A DNA stretch of 64,000 nt from Variovorax sp. V93. Its GTDB lineage: Bacteria > Pseudomonadota > Gammaproteobacteria > Burkholderiales > Burkholderiaceae_C. Below the pieces are notes generated by a model. It was not told the DNA's origin and searched no databases. It saw nothing but the letters and a program-made list of their open reading frames with translations. A program made the translations under genes and the position numbers. The first letter of the stretch is position 1. The number at the start of each line of letters is the position of its first letter. Location: assembly GCF_041154485.1 (NCBI RefSeq), contig NZ_AP028669.1:1674001-1738000 (forward strand), given 5' to 3'. Below, piece after piece: positions 52,774 through 62,124 of this stretch.

Positions 52774-55596
52774 ATGACCGACAAGAAAACGCTGCTGCTC
52801 GTCGATGGCTCGAGCTATCTCTACCGCGCCTTCCATGCCATGCCCGACCTGCGGGCCGTGCCCGGCGACCCGAAGAGCCCGGCGACCGGCGCCATCCGCG
52901 GAATGATCAACATGATGACGGCGCTGCGCCGCGAGGTGCGCGCCGACTATGCGGCCTGCGTCTTCGATGCGCCCGGCAAGACCTTCCGCGACGACCTGTA
53001 CCCCGAGTACAAGGCCAACCGCTCTCCCATGCCCGACGACCTGCGCAGCCAGATCGACCCCATCCACCAGGTGGTCAAGCTGATGGGCTGGCCGGTGCTC
53101 TGCGTGCCCGACATCGAGGCCGACGACGTGATCGGCACGCTCGCCAAGACGGCGGCGCAGCAGGGCGTCGAAGTCATCGTGTCGAGCGGCGACAAGGACC
53201 TGAGCCAGCTGGTGGACGAGCACATCACGATCATCGACACGATGAACGGCAAGAAGCGCGACGTGGCGGGGGTCACGGCGGAATTCGGCGTGCCGCCCAC
53301 CTTGATGATCGACTACCAGACGCTGGTGGGCGATGCCGTCGACAACGTGCCCGGCGTCGAGAAGGTCGGCCCGAAGACTGCTGCCAAGTGGCTGCTCGAA
53401 TACGGCTCGCTCGACGCGCTGATTGAACGCGCCGCCGAGGTGAAAGGCCAGGCTGGTGAAAACCTGCGCAAGGCCCTGGACAAGCTCCCGCTGAGCCGTC
53501 AGCTCGTCACCATCCGCACCGATTGCGACCTGGCCGCGCACGTGGCCGGCCTGCCTTCGCTCGAAGGCCTGCCGGTGGGTGCACCGCAGACCGCGGAGCT
53601 CAAGCCCTTCTACGAGAGGTTCGGCTTCAAGAGCCTGGTCAAGTCCCTCGAGGCGCTGGAAGTGCCGCCCGAGCTGATCGAAGAGAACATCAAGAAGCAG
53701 TTGGCCCGGGGCGCCGCCGCGAGCGCCGACCAGGGCGGCCTGTTCGACGAATCGGCCGAGCTCGGCGCGCTGGAGGCCGCTGCGCCCGCGAGCAACCTCA
53801 AGTACGAGACGATCACCACCTGGGAGCAGTTCGATGCCTGGCTCGCCAAGCTCGAGGCCGCCGAGCTGGCCGCCATCGACACCGAGACCACCTCGCTCGA
53901 CGAAATGGTCGCGCGCATCGTCGGCGTGAGCTTCAGCATCGAGCCCGGCGCGGCGGCCTACGTTCCGCTCGCGCACAACTATCCCGACGCGCCCGCGCAG
54001 TTGCCCATCGACGAGGTGCTCGCGAGGCTCAAGCCCTGGCTCGAAAACCCCGCGAAGAAGAAGCTCGGCCAGCACATCAAGTACGACCGCCATGTGTTCG
54101 CCAACCACGGCATCGAGGTGCAGGGCTATGCGCACGACACCATGCTGCAGAGCTACGTGCTCGAGGCGCACCGGCCGCATGGGCTCGCGAGCCTGGCCGA
54201 ACGGCACCTGGGCCGCAGCGGCATCTCGTACGAAGACCTGTGCGGCAAGGGCGCGCACCAGATCCCGTTCAGCCAGGTCGACATCGCCAAGGCCGCCGAA
54301 TATTCGTGCGAGGACAGCGACCAGACGCTCGACGTGCACCTGGCGCTGTGGCCGCAGATCGAGCGCGACGAGAAGCTGCGCTTCATCTACCAGCTCGAGA
54401 TGGATTCGAGCGAGGCGCTCTACCGCGTCGAGCGCAACGGCGTGCTGATCGATGCACCCACGCTGGCCGCGCAGAGCCACGAACTCGGCACGCGCATCAT
54501 GGCGCTCGAGCAGGAGGCTTACGAGATCGCCGGCCAGCCCTTCAACCTGGGCTCGCCCAAGCAGATCGGCGAGATCTTCTTCACCAAGCTGGGCCTGCCG
54601 GTGGTCAAGAAGACGCCGAGCGGCGCACCCAGCACCGACGAGGAAGTGCTCGAGAAGCTGGCCGAGGACTATCCGCTGCCGGCCAAGATCCTCGAGCACC
54701 GCGGCCTGTCCAAGCTCAAGGGCACCTACACCGACAAGCTGGGCCAGCTCGCCAACCCGCGCACCGGCCGCGTCCACACGCACTATGCGCAGGCGGTGGC
54801 GGTCACGGGGCGGCTGTCGAGCAACGATCCCAACCTGCAGAACATCCCGATCCGCACGCCCGAAGGCCGCCGCGTGCGCGAGGCCTTCATTGCGCCGCCC
54901 GGCAGCGTGATCGCGAGCGCCGACTACTCGCAGATCGAGCTGCGCATCATGGCCCACATCAGCGGCGACGAATCGTTGCTGCGCGCCTTCAGGGAAGGCA
55001 TCGACGTGCACCGCGCCACCGCGGCGGAGGTGTTCGGCGCCACGCCCGACCAGGTGTCGAGCGAGCAGCGCCGCTATGCCAAGGTGATCAACTTCGGACT
55101 CATCTACGGCATGAGCAGCTTCGGCCTGGCGCGCAACCTGGGCATCGAGACCAAGGCCGCGGCCTCCTACATCGACCGCTACTTTGCGCGCTATCCGGGC
55201 GTGAAGGCGTACATGGACGAGACCAAGGCGCTGGCCAAGGAGAAGGGCTATGTGGAGACCGTGTTCGGCCGGCGCCTCTACCTGCCCGAGATCAATTCGC
55301 CCAACGGCCCGCGCCGCGGCGGTGCCGAGCGCGCCGCCATCAACGCGCCGATGCAGGGCACGGCGGCCGACCTGATCAAGCTCAGCATGATCAAGGTACA
55401 GAACGTGCTTGACGAGGAGAAGCGCGCCACCCGCATGATCATGCAGGTGCACGACGAACTGGTGTTCGAGGTGCCCGAAGCCGAGATCGAATGGGTGCGC
55501 ACCGAAATCCCGCGCCTGATGGCCGGCGTGGCCGAGCTCAAGGTGCCGCTCCTGGCCGAGATCGGCATCGGTCCCAACTGGGACAAGGCGCACTGA
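52774..55596 (+). CDS. polA: DNA polymerase I
   Basis: This 940-residue polymerase has three domains. A 5'-3' exonuclease (residues 1-290: LLVDGSSYLYRAFHA, SGDKDLSQLV) comes first. A 3'-5' exonuclease (about 330-530) keeps the acidic residues (AAIDTETTSLD). The polymerase domain (about 540-940) has LQNIPIRTPEGR, SADYSQIELRIMAH, FGLIYGMSSFG and VHDELVFEV. It is active in repair and Okazaki fragment processing. The ATG at 52774 matches the conserved N-terminus. Confidence 0.97.
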   Translation: MTDKKTLLLVDGSSYLYRAFHAMPDLRAVPGDPKSPATGAIRGMINMMTALRREVRADYAACVFDAPGKTFRDDLYPEYKANRSPMPDDLRSQIDPIHQVVKLMGWPVLCVPDIEADDVIGTLAKTAAQQGVEVIVSSGDKDLSQLVDEHITIIDTMNGKKRDVAGVTAEFGVPPTLMIDYQTLVGDAVDNVPGVEKVGPKTAAKWLLEYGSLDALIERAAEVKGQAGENLRKALDKLPLSRQLVTIRTDCDLAAHVAGLPSLEGLPVGAPQTAELKPFYERFGFKSLVKSLEALEVPPELIEENIKKQLARGAAASADQGGLFDESAELGALEAAAPASNLKYETITTWEQFDAWLAKLEAAELAAIDTETTSLDEMVARIVGVSFSIEPGAAAYVPLAHNYPDAPAQLPIDEVLARLKPWLENPAKKKLGQHIKYDRHVFANHGIEVQGYAHDTMLQSYVLEAHRPHGLASLAERHLGRSGISYEDLCGKGAHQIPFSQVDIAKAAEYSCEDSDQTLDVHLALWPQIERDEKLRFIYQLEMDSSEALYRVERNGVLIDAPTLAAQSHELGTRIMALEQEAYEIAGQPFNLGSPKQIGEIFFTKLGLPVVKKTPSGAPSTDEEVLEKLAEDYPLPAKILEHRGLSKLKGTYTDKLGQLANPRTGRVHTHYAQAVAVTGRLSSNDPNLQNIPIRTPEGRRVREAFIAPPGSVIASADYSQIELRIMAHISGDESLLRAFREGIDVHRATAAEVFGATPDQVSSEQRRYAKVINFGLIYGMSSFGLARNLGIETKAAASYIDRYFARYPGVKAYMDETKALAKEKGYVETVFGRRLYLPEINSPNGPRRGGAERAAINAPMQGTAADLIKLSMIKVQNVLDEEKRATRMIMQVHDELVFEVPEAEIEWVRTEIPRLMAGVAELKVPLLAEIGIGPNWDKAH

Positions 55597-55629
55597 TCCC
55601 CACCCACTGAAGAAAGAAGAAGCACGCAC

Positions 55630-56916
55630 ATGACATTCCAGCCCCGCAAATTCTTGCTCGCCGCCGTTTGCGCCGCATGCCTTGGCACCGCGTTTGCCGC
55701 GCCCGATGCCAGCATCGCCTCGCTGGCCGCCAAGGAAAAGCCCGCGCTGCTCGAGACGCTGAAGGAGCTGGTCTCCATCGAATCCGGCAGCCGCGACCTC
55801 GAAGGCCTCGAGAAGATCTCCGAGCTCATCGCCGCAAAGTTCAAGGCCATGGGCGGCGAGGTCGAGCTGGTCGACACCAGCGCCGAGGCCTACCGCATGG
55901 AAGACACGCCCGAGAAGATCGGCCGGGCGGTGCGCGCCACCTTCAAGGGCACGGGCAAGAAGAAGATCATGTTGATCGCGCACATGGACACGGTCTACAC
56001 CGTGGGCATGCTCGACAAGCAGCCGTTCCGCGTCGAAGGCGACAAGGCCTATGGCCTGGGCATTGCCGACGACAAGCAGGGCGTGGCCGTCATCACGCAC
56101 ACGGTGGCGATGCTGCAGGCGCTGAAGTTCAAGGACTACGGCACGCTCACGGTGCTGATCAACGGCGACGAGGAAATCAGCTCGCCGGGTTCGCGCGCGC
56201 TCATCACGCGGCTGGGCGGCGAGCACGATGCGGTGCTGTCGTTCGAGGGCGCCTCGGTCAAGGAAGACAAGCTCTCGCTGGCTACCGCGGGCATCGCCTC
56301 GGTCACGCTGAACGTCACGGGCAAGGCCTCGCACGCGGGGTCGGCGCCGGAGCTGGGCGTGAATGCGCTCTACGAGCTGTCGCACCAGATCCTGCAGATG
56401 CGCGACCTGTCCGACCCCGCCACCGGCCTCAAGATGAACTGGACCATCTCGCGCTCGGGCAGCAACCGCAACGTGATTCCGGCCAGCGCCACCGCGGGCG
56501 CCGACGTGCGCGTGCTCAAGGTGAGCGACTACGACCGCATCGAGCAGCAGGTGCAGGAGCGCGTGAAGAAGCAGCTGATCCCGGAGGCCAAGGTCGTGAT
56601 GAAGTTCGAGCGCCGCCGTCCGCCGCTCGAAGCCACCGATGCCTCGCTGGCGCTTGCGAAGCACGCGCAGCAGATCTACAAGGACGAGCTCGGCCGGCCG
56701 CTGGGCGCCGACGACAAGGTGGCCGGCGGCGGCACCGATGCCGCCTTTGCCGCGCTCAAGACCAAGGCGCCGGTGGTCGAGCGCTTCGGCCTGCAGGGCT
56801 TCGGCGCGCATTCGGCCGATGCCGAGTACGTGCTGGTCGACTCCATCGAGCCGAGGCTCTATCTTGCAACCCGCATGGTGATGGACCTCTCGCGCAGCAA
56901 GGTCGCAGGCAACTGA
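55630..56916 (+). CDS. M20 family metallopeptidase (glutamate carboxypeptidase-like)
   Basis: This 428-residue secreted hydrolase has a signal peptide of about 23 residues (TAFA then APDAS). Zinc ligands fit HMDTVY, GIADDKQG, and EE in NGDEEISSPGS, plus a final histidine in GAHSADAEYV. The layout resembles carboxypeptidase G2, which removes C-terminal glutamate from folate-like compounds. It is followed after 7 bases by a LysR gene that may control it. It could supply glutamate to the transporter and racemase genes downstream. Confidence 0.88.
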   Translation: MTFQPRKFLLAAVCAACLGTAFAAPDASIASLAAKEKPALLETLKELVSIESGSRDLEGLEKISELIAAKFKAMGGEVELVDTSAEAYRMEDTPEKIGRAVRATFKGTGKKKIMLIAHMDTVYTVGMLDKQPFRVEGDKAYGLGIADDKQGVAVITHTVAMLQALKFKDYGTLTVLINGDEEISSPGSRALITRLGGEHDAVLSFEGASVKEDKLSLATAGIASVTLNVTGKASHAGSAPELGVNALYELSHQILQMRDLSDPATGLKMNWTISRSGSNRNVIPASATAGADVRVLKVSDYDRIEQQVQERVKKQLIPEAKVVMKFERRRPPLEATDASLALAKHAQQIYKDELGRPLGADDKVAGGGTDAAFAALKTKAPVVERFGLQGFGAHSADAEYVLVDSIEPRLYLATRMVMDLSRSKVAGN

Positions 56917-56923
56917 GCCGGCC

Positions 56924-57826
56924 ATGCGCCTGCGCCACATCGAGGTCTTCAACGCGATCATGCTCACGGGCAGCGTGAGCGCGGCGGCGCGGCTCATCAA
57001 CATCACGCAGCCGGCCGTGAGCCGCACCTTGCAGCATGCCGAGCTGCAACTGGGCTTTCCGCTGTTCCAGCGCGCCAAGGGCCGGCTCACGCCGACCACC
57101 GAGGCGCTCACGCTCTATCCGCACATCGAGCGGCTGTTCGCGCAGCTCGACGAGGTGCAGCGCCTTGCGGCCAACCTGCGGGCGGGCAGCGACACCGGCG
57201 AGCTGCGCATCCTGAGCGTGCTGGCGCTGAGCTACGAGGTGCTGCCGCGCGCGCTCAAGGCCTTCCGCGAGAAGCATCCGGGTTATGCGATCACGGTGGA
57301 GTCGCTGCATTCGCCGCAGATCATGTCGGCGCTGCTGCTGCAGGAGGCCGACGTGGGCTTTGTCTTCAGCCCCGCGGTGCATCCCTCGCTCACGCAGGAG
57401 ACGCTGGCCGACACGCGCATGGTGTGCATCGCGCCCAAGGGCATGCTGCCGCGCGCGCTGGTGCGCAACGGCTCGGTGGCACTGCACGACCTGGTCGACC
57501 GGCCGGTGATCGGCCTGGACAGCCGCGACCCGGTGGGCACCAGCCTGAGCCAGGCCTGCCGCCAGGCGGGCGTCGGCTTCCAGCAGGCGGTGGTCACGGT
57601 GCAGACCTACCACGCGGCGCTGTCGATGGCGCACCACGGCCTCGGCGTGGCGCTGGTCGACGGCTGCACGGCCCGCTCGGCGGACGCCGCCAAGGTCGAC
57701 GTGCTCGCGCTGGAGCCGCACATCCCGGTGCCGGTGCGCGCCTTGCGTTTTGCGGGGAAGCCCGATTCGGTGGCGGTGCGCGGCATCACGCGCTGCATGC
57801 GCGAGGCAATCGAACAGGCGGCCTGA
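56924..57826 (+). CDS. LysR-family transcriptional regulator
   Basis: This 300-residue regulator has an N-terminal winged helix (residues 1-62: AIMLTGSVSAAARLINITQPAVSRTLQHAE) and an inducer-binding domain with periplasmic-binding fold. The sequence is closest to NocR/OccR-like and D-amino-acid or opine regulators. It converges with the D-amino-acid dehydrogenase gene and probably regulates it or the M20 peptidase; the palindrome at 59192-59222 is a candidate target. Confidence 0.9.
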   Translation: MRLRHIEVFNAIMLTGSVSAAARLINITQPAVSRTLQHAELQLGFPLFQRAKGRLTPTTEALTLYPHIERLFAQLDEVQRLAANLRAGSDTGELRILSVLALSYEVLPRALKAFREKHPGYAITVESLHSPQIMSALLLQEADVGFVFSPAVHPSLTQETLADTRMVCIAPKGMLPRALVRNGSVALHDLVDRPVIGLDSRDPVGTSLSQACRQAGVGFQQAVVTVQTYHAALSMAHHGLGVALVDGCTARSADAAKVDVLALEPHIPVPVRALRFAGKPDSVAVRGITRCMREAIEQAA

Positions 57827-57844
57827 GGGCCGCAGCGGGGAAAC

Positions 57845-59065
57845 TCAGGAGTCCGCGGACTCCAGCGCCTCGGCAATCCGCTGCGCCGAGCCGAAGGCCA
57901 GCGTGAAGCCCAGCGCGCCATGCCCGGTGTTGAACAGCATGTTGGCCGGCGCGCTCGGCAGCCGGCCGATGATCGGCAGCCCCTTGGGCGTGGCCGGCCG
58001 CATGCCGGTCCACGGATGCAGTTCCTCGAGCCGGCTTGCATGCGGGAACACGGCGCGCGTGGCCGCGGCCAGCGTCTCGATGCGCGTGGCCGGAATGCTC
58101 GCATCGTGCCCCACCAGTTCCGCCATGCCCGCCACGCGCAGCCGCGAGCCGATGCGCGCGAACACCACCTTGCGGGCGCTGTCGGTCACGTTCACCGTGG
58201 GTGCGGCGCCCGGCGAAGGATCGACCTCCACCGTGATGCTGTAGCCCTTGAGCGGATACACCGGCAGGTAGGCGCCCAGCGCGCGCCCGAGCCGGTGCGA
58301 GGCCGAGCCCAGCGCCATCACGAAGGCATCGGCCTCGATGCCGCCGGCGCTGGTGTTCACTGCCGCCACCTGGCCGTTGCTGCGTGCGAAGCCATGCACG
58401 TCGGTGCCGAGCAGAAAGCGCACGCCGCGTGCGCCGAGCACCCGCTGCAGTTCGGCGCAGACCTTGAGGCAGTCGGCCGCGCATTCGCTCGGCGTGTAGA
58501 CCGCGCCCGCCATCTGGCCGCGGTAGCCCGCGAGCGCGGGCTCGATGGCCACGCACTCGTCGGGCGAGACGATGCGCTGCGCGCTGCCCATGGTGCGCTG
58601 CAGTTCGAGCTGCGCGCGCGCCCCGTCGAGCGAGGCCGCGCTGGCGTACAGCACCAGCTTGCCGGTGGCGGAAAAGTCGCAGTCGGGTGCCACGTCGGCT
58701 TGCATTTCCTCGAAGCCGGTGCGGCTCAGCGCGGCCAGCGCGAGCAATTGCGCGGTGGTGCTGCGCGAGGTCTGCGCATTGCAGGCGGCCATGAAGGCCA
58801 GCCCCCAGCGCCACTGCAGCGGATCGAGCTGGGGCCGCAGCTTGAGCGGCGACGAGGGCGAGAGCAGCAGCTTGGGCAACTGCTTCCAGATCGACGGGTC
58901 GGCCAGCGGCTGCACGTACGAGTAGCTGAGCTGCGCGCCGTTGCCGCCGCTGGCGCCCGCACCGGGGGCTGCGCGGTCGACGACCGTGACCTGGTGGCCC
59001 CGGCGTTCGAGCTGCCAGGCGGTGGCCAGGCCCACGATGCCGGCGCCCAGCACACACACATGCAT
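57845..59065 (-). CDS. FAD-dependent D-amino acid dehydrogenase (DadA-like)
   Basis: This 406-residue flavoenzyme (DAO family) would oxidise D-amino acids to keto acids and ammonia, passing electrons to the respiratory chain. The FAD motif GAGIVGLATAW is at residues 7-17. Other features are GGNGAQLSYSYVQPL, and the C-terminal GHGALGFTLAFGSA. The start at 59065 is at the conserved MHVCVLGAG; the frame extends 26 codons upstream without conservation. Divergent from the binding protein gene, with which it probably shares a control region. Confidence 0.9.
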   Translation of the reverse strand: MHVCVLGAGIVGLATAWQLERRGHQVTVVDRAAPGAGASGGNGAQLSYSYVQPLADPSIWKQLPKLLLSPSSPLKLRPQLDPLQWRWGLAFMAACNAQTSRSTTAQLLALAALSRTGFEEMQADVAPDCDFSATGKLVLYASAASLDGARAQLELQRTMGSAQRIVSPDECVAIEPALAGYRGQMAGAVYTPSECAADCLKVCAELQRVLGARGVRFLLGTDVHGFARSNGQVAAVNTSAGGIEADAFVMALGSASHRLGRALGAYLPVYPLKGYSITVEVDPSPGAAPTVNVTDSARKVVFARIGSRLRVAGMAELVGHDASIPATRIETLAAATRAVFPHASRLEELHPWTGMRPATPKGLPIIGRLPSAPANMLFNTGHGALGFTLAFGSAQRIAEALESADS

Positions 59066-59191
59066 GAAGGCAACTTTCCGGGAGGGAGTGAAGAGGGGAC
59101 GGCATCGACTGTAGGTGCACGCCGCGCCGGCCGGAAATGCCAAAAGCGTGGTGGCCCATAGCCAAAGCGCATGCCTTGCCGCCCGGCTTTG

Positions 59192-59222
59192 CCTAACCCA
59201 TAACCTTTGGGTATGGCCTAGG
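59192..59222. promoter_or_regulatory. LysR-type palindrome between dadA-like and binding protein genes
   Basis: CCTAACCCATAACC (59192-59205), TTT, GGGTATGGCCTAGG (59209-59222) is an inverted repeat matching at 11 of 14 positions, with core ATAACCTTTGGGTAT. The T-N11-A pattern of LysR sites is met. It lies between two divergent genes of related function, 127 and 78 bases from their starts. The nearby LysR gene is the candidate binder. Confidence 0.5.
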
Positions 59223-59299
59223 GTTCAATTGGAATTGTCGCGCTGTGTCACTCCTTCTTACACTGGCCGCTCTGTTCAACCAACCTGAAGAAGGCTCGC

Positions 59300-60187
59300 A
59301 TGAAACTCTCCGCATTGATGGCCGCCGCTGCCGTGGTGCTGCTTACCGCCACCGGCGTCCAGGCCGCCGACACGCTGGCCAAGATCGCCGAGACCGGCAA
59401 GATCACGCTCGCCTACCGCGAGTCGTCGGTGCCCTTCAGCTACCTGGACGGCCCCAACAAGCCGATCGGTTTCTCGGTCGAACTCTCCAACGCCGTGGTC
59501 GAGGCGGTGAAGAAGAAGCTCAACAAGCCCAGCCTGCAGGTGCAGCTGATGCCGGTGACCTCGCAGAACCGCATTCCGCTCATCACCAACGGCACCATCG
59601 ACCTGGAGTGCGGCTCCACCACCAACAACAGCGCGCGCGGCAAGGACGTGGCCTTTGCCGTCAACCATTTCTACACGGGCACGCGCCTGCTGGTGAAGAA
59701 GTCCTCGAAGATCAAGGACTACGCCGACCTCGCCAAGAAGACGGTGGCCAGCACCACCGGCACCACCAATGCGCTGGTCATGCGCAAGTACAACACCGAG
59801 AAGAACCTCGACATGGACATCGTGCTCGGCAAGGACCACGCCGATGCCTTCCTGCTCGTGGAAAGCGACCGCGCCATGGCGTTTGCCATGGACGACATCC
59901 TGCTGTACGGCCTGATCGCCAACGCCAAGAACCCGGCCGACTACGAGGTGGTGGGCGAGGCGCTGCAGGTCGAGCCCTATGCCTGCATGCTGCCCAAGGA
60001 CGATCCGGCCTTCAAGAAGCTGGTGGACGACACCTTCATTGGCATGATGAAGAGCGGCGAGTTCGAGAAGCTCTACACCAAGTGGTTCATGTCGCCGATC
60101 CCGCCGAAGAACGTGCCGCTGAACCTGCCCATGAGCCAGCAGCTCAAGGACAACATCAAGGCGCCTTCGGACAAGCCAGCTACTTGA
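59300..60187 (+). CDS. Amino acid ABC transporter substrate-binding protein (glutamate/aspartate type)
   Basis: This 295-residue periplasmic protein (SBP_bac_3) has a 22-residue signal peptide (GVQA then ADTLAKI). KITLAYRESSVPFSYLD and GFSVEL near the N-terminus, DLECGSTTNN, and GKDHADAFLLVESDRAMAF match GltI-like glutamate/aspartate binding proteins. No permease or ATPase gene is adjacent, so it must use another transporter. The following racemase gene is 112 bases downstream; both fit acidic amino acid use. Confidence 0.92.
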   Translation: MKLSALMAAAAVVLLTATGVQAADTLAKIAETGKITLAYRESSVPFSYLDGPNKPIGFSVELSNAVVEAVKKKLNKPSLQVQLMPVTSQNRIPLITNGTIDLECGSTTNNSARGKDVAFAVNHFYTGTRLLVKKSSKIKDYADLAKKTVASTTGTTNALVMRKYNTEKNLDMDIVLGKDHADAFLLVESDRAMAFAMDDILLYGLIANAKNPADYEVVGEALQVEPYACMLPKDDPAFKKLVDDTFIGMMKSGEFEKLYTKWFMSPIPPKNVPLNLPMSQQLKDNIKAPSDKPAT

Positions 60188-60299
60188 GCTCGCCCCCAGG
60201 CTGCGCGCACTTCGTGTCGCTTCGCCCACCCCCTACCGGGGGCAATACCCGCGGCCCGGCAAAGCCGGTTCCGCGGTATTCCTGAAACAGAGAAAGATC

Positions 60300-61037
60300 A
60301 TGGCTTCCACGAACGTAGTTGGCATCCTGGGCGGCATGGGCCCTGCGGCGGGGGCCGACTTCGTGCGGCTGTTCGTGCAGGCCTGCGCACAGCAGATGCG
60401 CGCGCGCGGGGAGCCGGTGCGGGACCAGTCCTTTCCGGAGCACTGGCTCGCGCAGGTGCCGGTGCCTGACCGCACCGACGCGCTGGGCTCGGCCGAAAAC
60501 GGCGCACACCAGCCGCTCGAGCCGATGCTGCAGGCGCTCGGGCGCCTGGCCGCGCTGGGCAGCCAAGCCGTGGCCATTGCCTGCAACACTGCGCATGCCT
60601 GGCATGCCCGGCTGCAGGAGCGCTTTCCGCAGATCGAGCTGCTGCACATGGCGCGCGAGGTGGCGCGGCATCTGGCCGCGCAGGGCACGGGCAGCGTGGC
60701 GCTGATGGCCACCGAAGGCACCTACCGCGTGCGGCTCTACGAACAGGCGCTGGCCGAGGCAGGGCTCGACTGCCATGTGCCGCTGGCCGAAGAGCGCCGC
60801 ATCATCACGCGCGGCATCTTCGACGGGGTCAAGGCCGGCAACATGCAGCTCGCCGAGGCCTGCTTTTCGCAGGTGGCGCTGCAGCTCGCGCAGCGCCACG
60901 GGCCGGTCACCATCATCATGGGCTGCACCGAGGTTCCGCTCGGGCTCCAGGGCTCGGCCGCCGTGGCCGGGCTGGACCTGGTCGACCCGGCGCAGGTACT
61001 GGCCGCCGCACTGGCGCGCCGCGCCTACCGCGACTAG
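60300..61037 (+). CDS. Aspartate/glutamate racemase family protein
   Basis: This 245-residue enzyme of the Asp/Glu racemase fold has two catalytic cysteines, one in IACNTAHAW and one in MGCTEVP, both present. GILGGMGPAAGADF is the typical N-terminal loop. The close match to the broad-specificity aspartate racemase group suggests it interconverts D- and L-aspartate or glutamate. Its place after the acidic amino acid binding protein supports D-amino acid metabolism. Confidence 0.9.
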   Translation: MASTNVVGILGGMGPAAGADFVRLFVQACAQQMRARGEPVRDQSFPEHWLAQVPVPDRTDALGSAENGAHQPLEPMLQALGRLAALGSQAVAIACNTAHAWHARLQERFPQIELLHMAREVARHLAAQGTGSVALMATEGTYRVRLYEQALAEAGLDCHVPLAEERRIITRGIFDGVKAGNMQLAEACFSQVALQLAQRHGPVTIIMGCTEVPLGLQGSAAVAGLDLVDPAQVLAAALARRAYRD

Positions 61038-61146
61038 TCCGGCAGCAACCCTGCCGGCAGACGGGCCGGGCTGGTTTCGCCTACATTGCGGCGTGCGTTT
61101 TTCGCGCATGCCCTCCTTGTCCGACGATTCAACTGGAGCCCTACCC

Positions 61147-62046
61147 ATGTCCCTTCGCGACGACAGCCGTTCCGATTTCGATTCGCTTCGCCCCGGCCAG
61201 AGCACAGAGCAGGGTGCCACGCGGCGCACCGCGCTCAAGGCCGCCATTGGCGTGGGCTACGCGGCCGCGGTCATGCCGGTCACGGCGCAGACCGCCATCA
61301 GCACCTCGGCCGAAGGCCTGAAGGCCGGCCCCGTCAAGTACACCGTCAATGGCTTCGAGGTGCCGGCCTATGCGGCCGCGCCGGCCGGCGAGACCGGCCT
61401 GCCCGTGGTCCTGGTGGTGCAGGAAATCTTCGGCGTGCACGAATACATCGCCGACACCTGCCGCCGCTTCGCCCAGCTCGGCTACCTGGCGATCGCGCCC
61501 GAACTCTATGCGCGGCAGGGCAATCCGCGCGGCTATACCGACATCCCGAAACTGCAGGCCGACATCGTGAGCAAGGTGCCCGATGCGCAGGTGCTGGCCG
61601 ACCTCGATGGTGCACTTTCGTATGCATCGGCCAATGGCGGCAACGTGGCCAAGGCCGGCATCACCGGCTTCTGCTGGGGCGGGCGCATCGTGTGGCTCTA
61701 TGCCGCCACCGGCAAGATCAAGGCCGGCGTGGCCTGGTACGGCCGGCTGGTTGGCCAGCCGAGCGAACTCACGCCCAGGCACCCGATCGACATCGCGGCC
61801 AGCCTGCAGGCGCCCGTGCTCGGGCTCTACGGAGGCAAGGACCAGGGCATCCCCCTTGACACGGTTGATAAGATGAAGGCGGCCCTGGCCACCGGAACCC
61901 CGGCGGCCAAGGCTTCGAGCTTCGTCGTGTATCCCGAAGCAGGCCACGCGTTCCATGCCGACTACCGCCCGAGCTACGTGAAGAGCGCGGCCGAAGACGG
62001 ATGGCAGCGCGCCACGGCCTGGTTCAAAGCCAATGGCGTCGCCTGA
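61147..62046 (+). CDS. Dienelactone hydrolase family protein with twin-arginine-like leader
   Basis: This 299-residue alpha/beta hydrolase has an N-terminal RRTALKAAIGVGYAAAV segment resembling a Tat leader, so it may be periplasmic. The catalytic triad fits C in GFCWGGR, D in YGGKDQGIP and H in EAGHAF. VVQEIFGVHEYI is typical of the family. GGAG lies 10 bases before the ATG at 61147. Followed by a terminator, so it ends its own transcript. Confidence 0.87.
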   Translation: MSLRDDSRSDFDSLRPGQSTEQGATRRTALKAAIGVGYAAAVMPVTAQTAISTSAEGLKAGPVKYTVNGFEVPAYAAAPAGETGLPVVLVVQEIFGVHEYIADTCRRFAQLGYLAIAPELYARQGNPRGYTDIPKLQADIVSKVPDAQVLADLDGALSYASANGGNVAKAGITGFCWGGRIVWLYAATGKIKAGVAWYGRLVGQPSELTPRHPIDIAASLQAPVLGLYGGKDQGIPLDTVDKMKAALATGTPAAKASSFVVYPEAGHAFHADYRPSYVKSAAEDGWQRATAWFKANGVA

Positions 62047-62072
62047 CGACAGCCTGTAGCCATCCACCGCCG

Positions 62073-62105
62073 AAGGCCGTCCCCGTGACGGCCTTTCTCT
62101 TTTTA
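62073..62105 (+). terminator. Rho-independent terminator
   Basis: AAGGCCGTC (62073-62081) pairs with GACGGCCTT (62087-62095) over a 5-base loop, followed by TCTCTTTTT. It ends the hydrolase transcript. Confidence 0.85.
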
Positions 62106-62124
62106 TGAACGGTATCGGGCATCA

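Noticed and set aside
52669..57111. 1480-codon minus-strand open frame opposite polA, the M20 gene and part of lysR
   Set aside because: Same third-codon GC effect; the plus-strand genes have full domain motifs and good starts.
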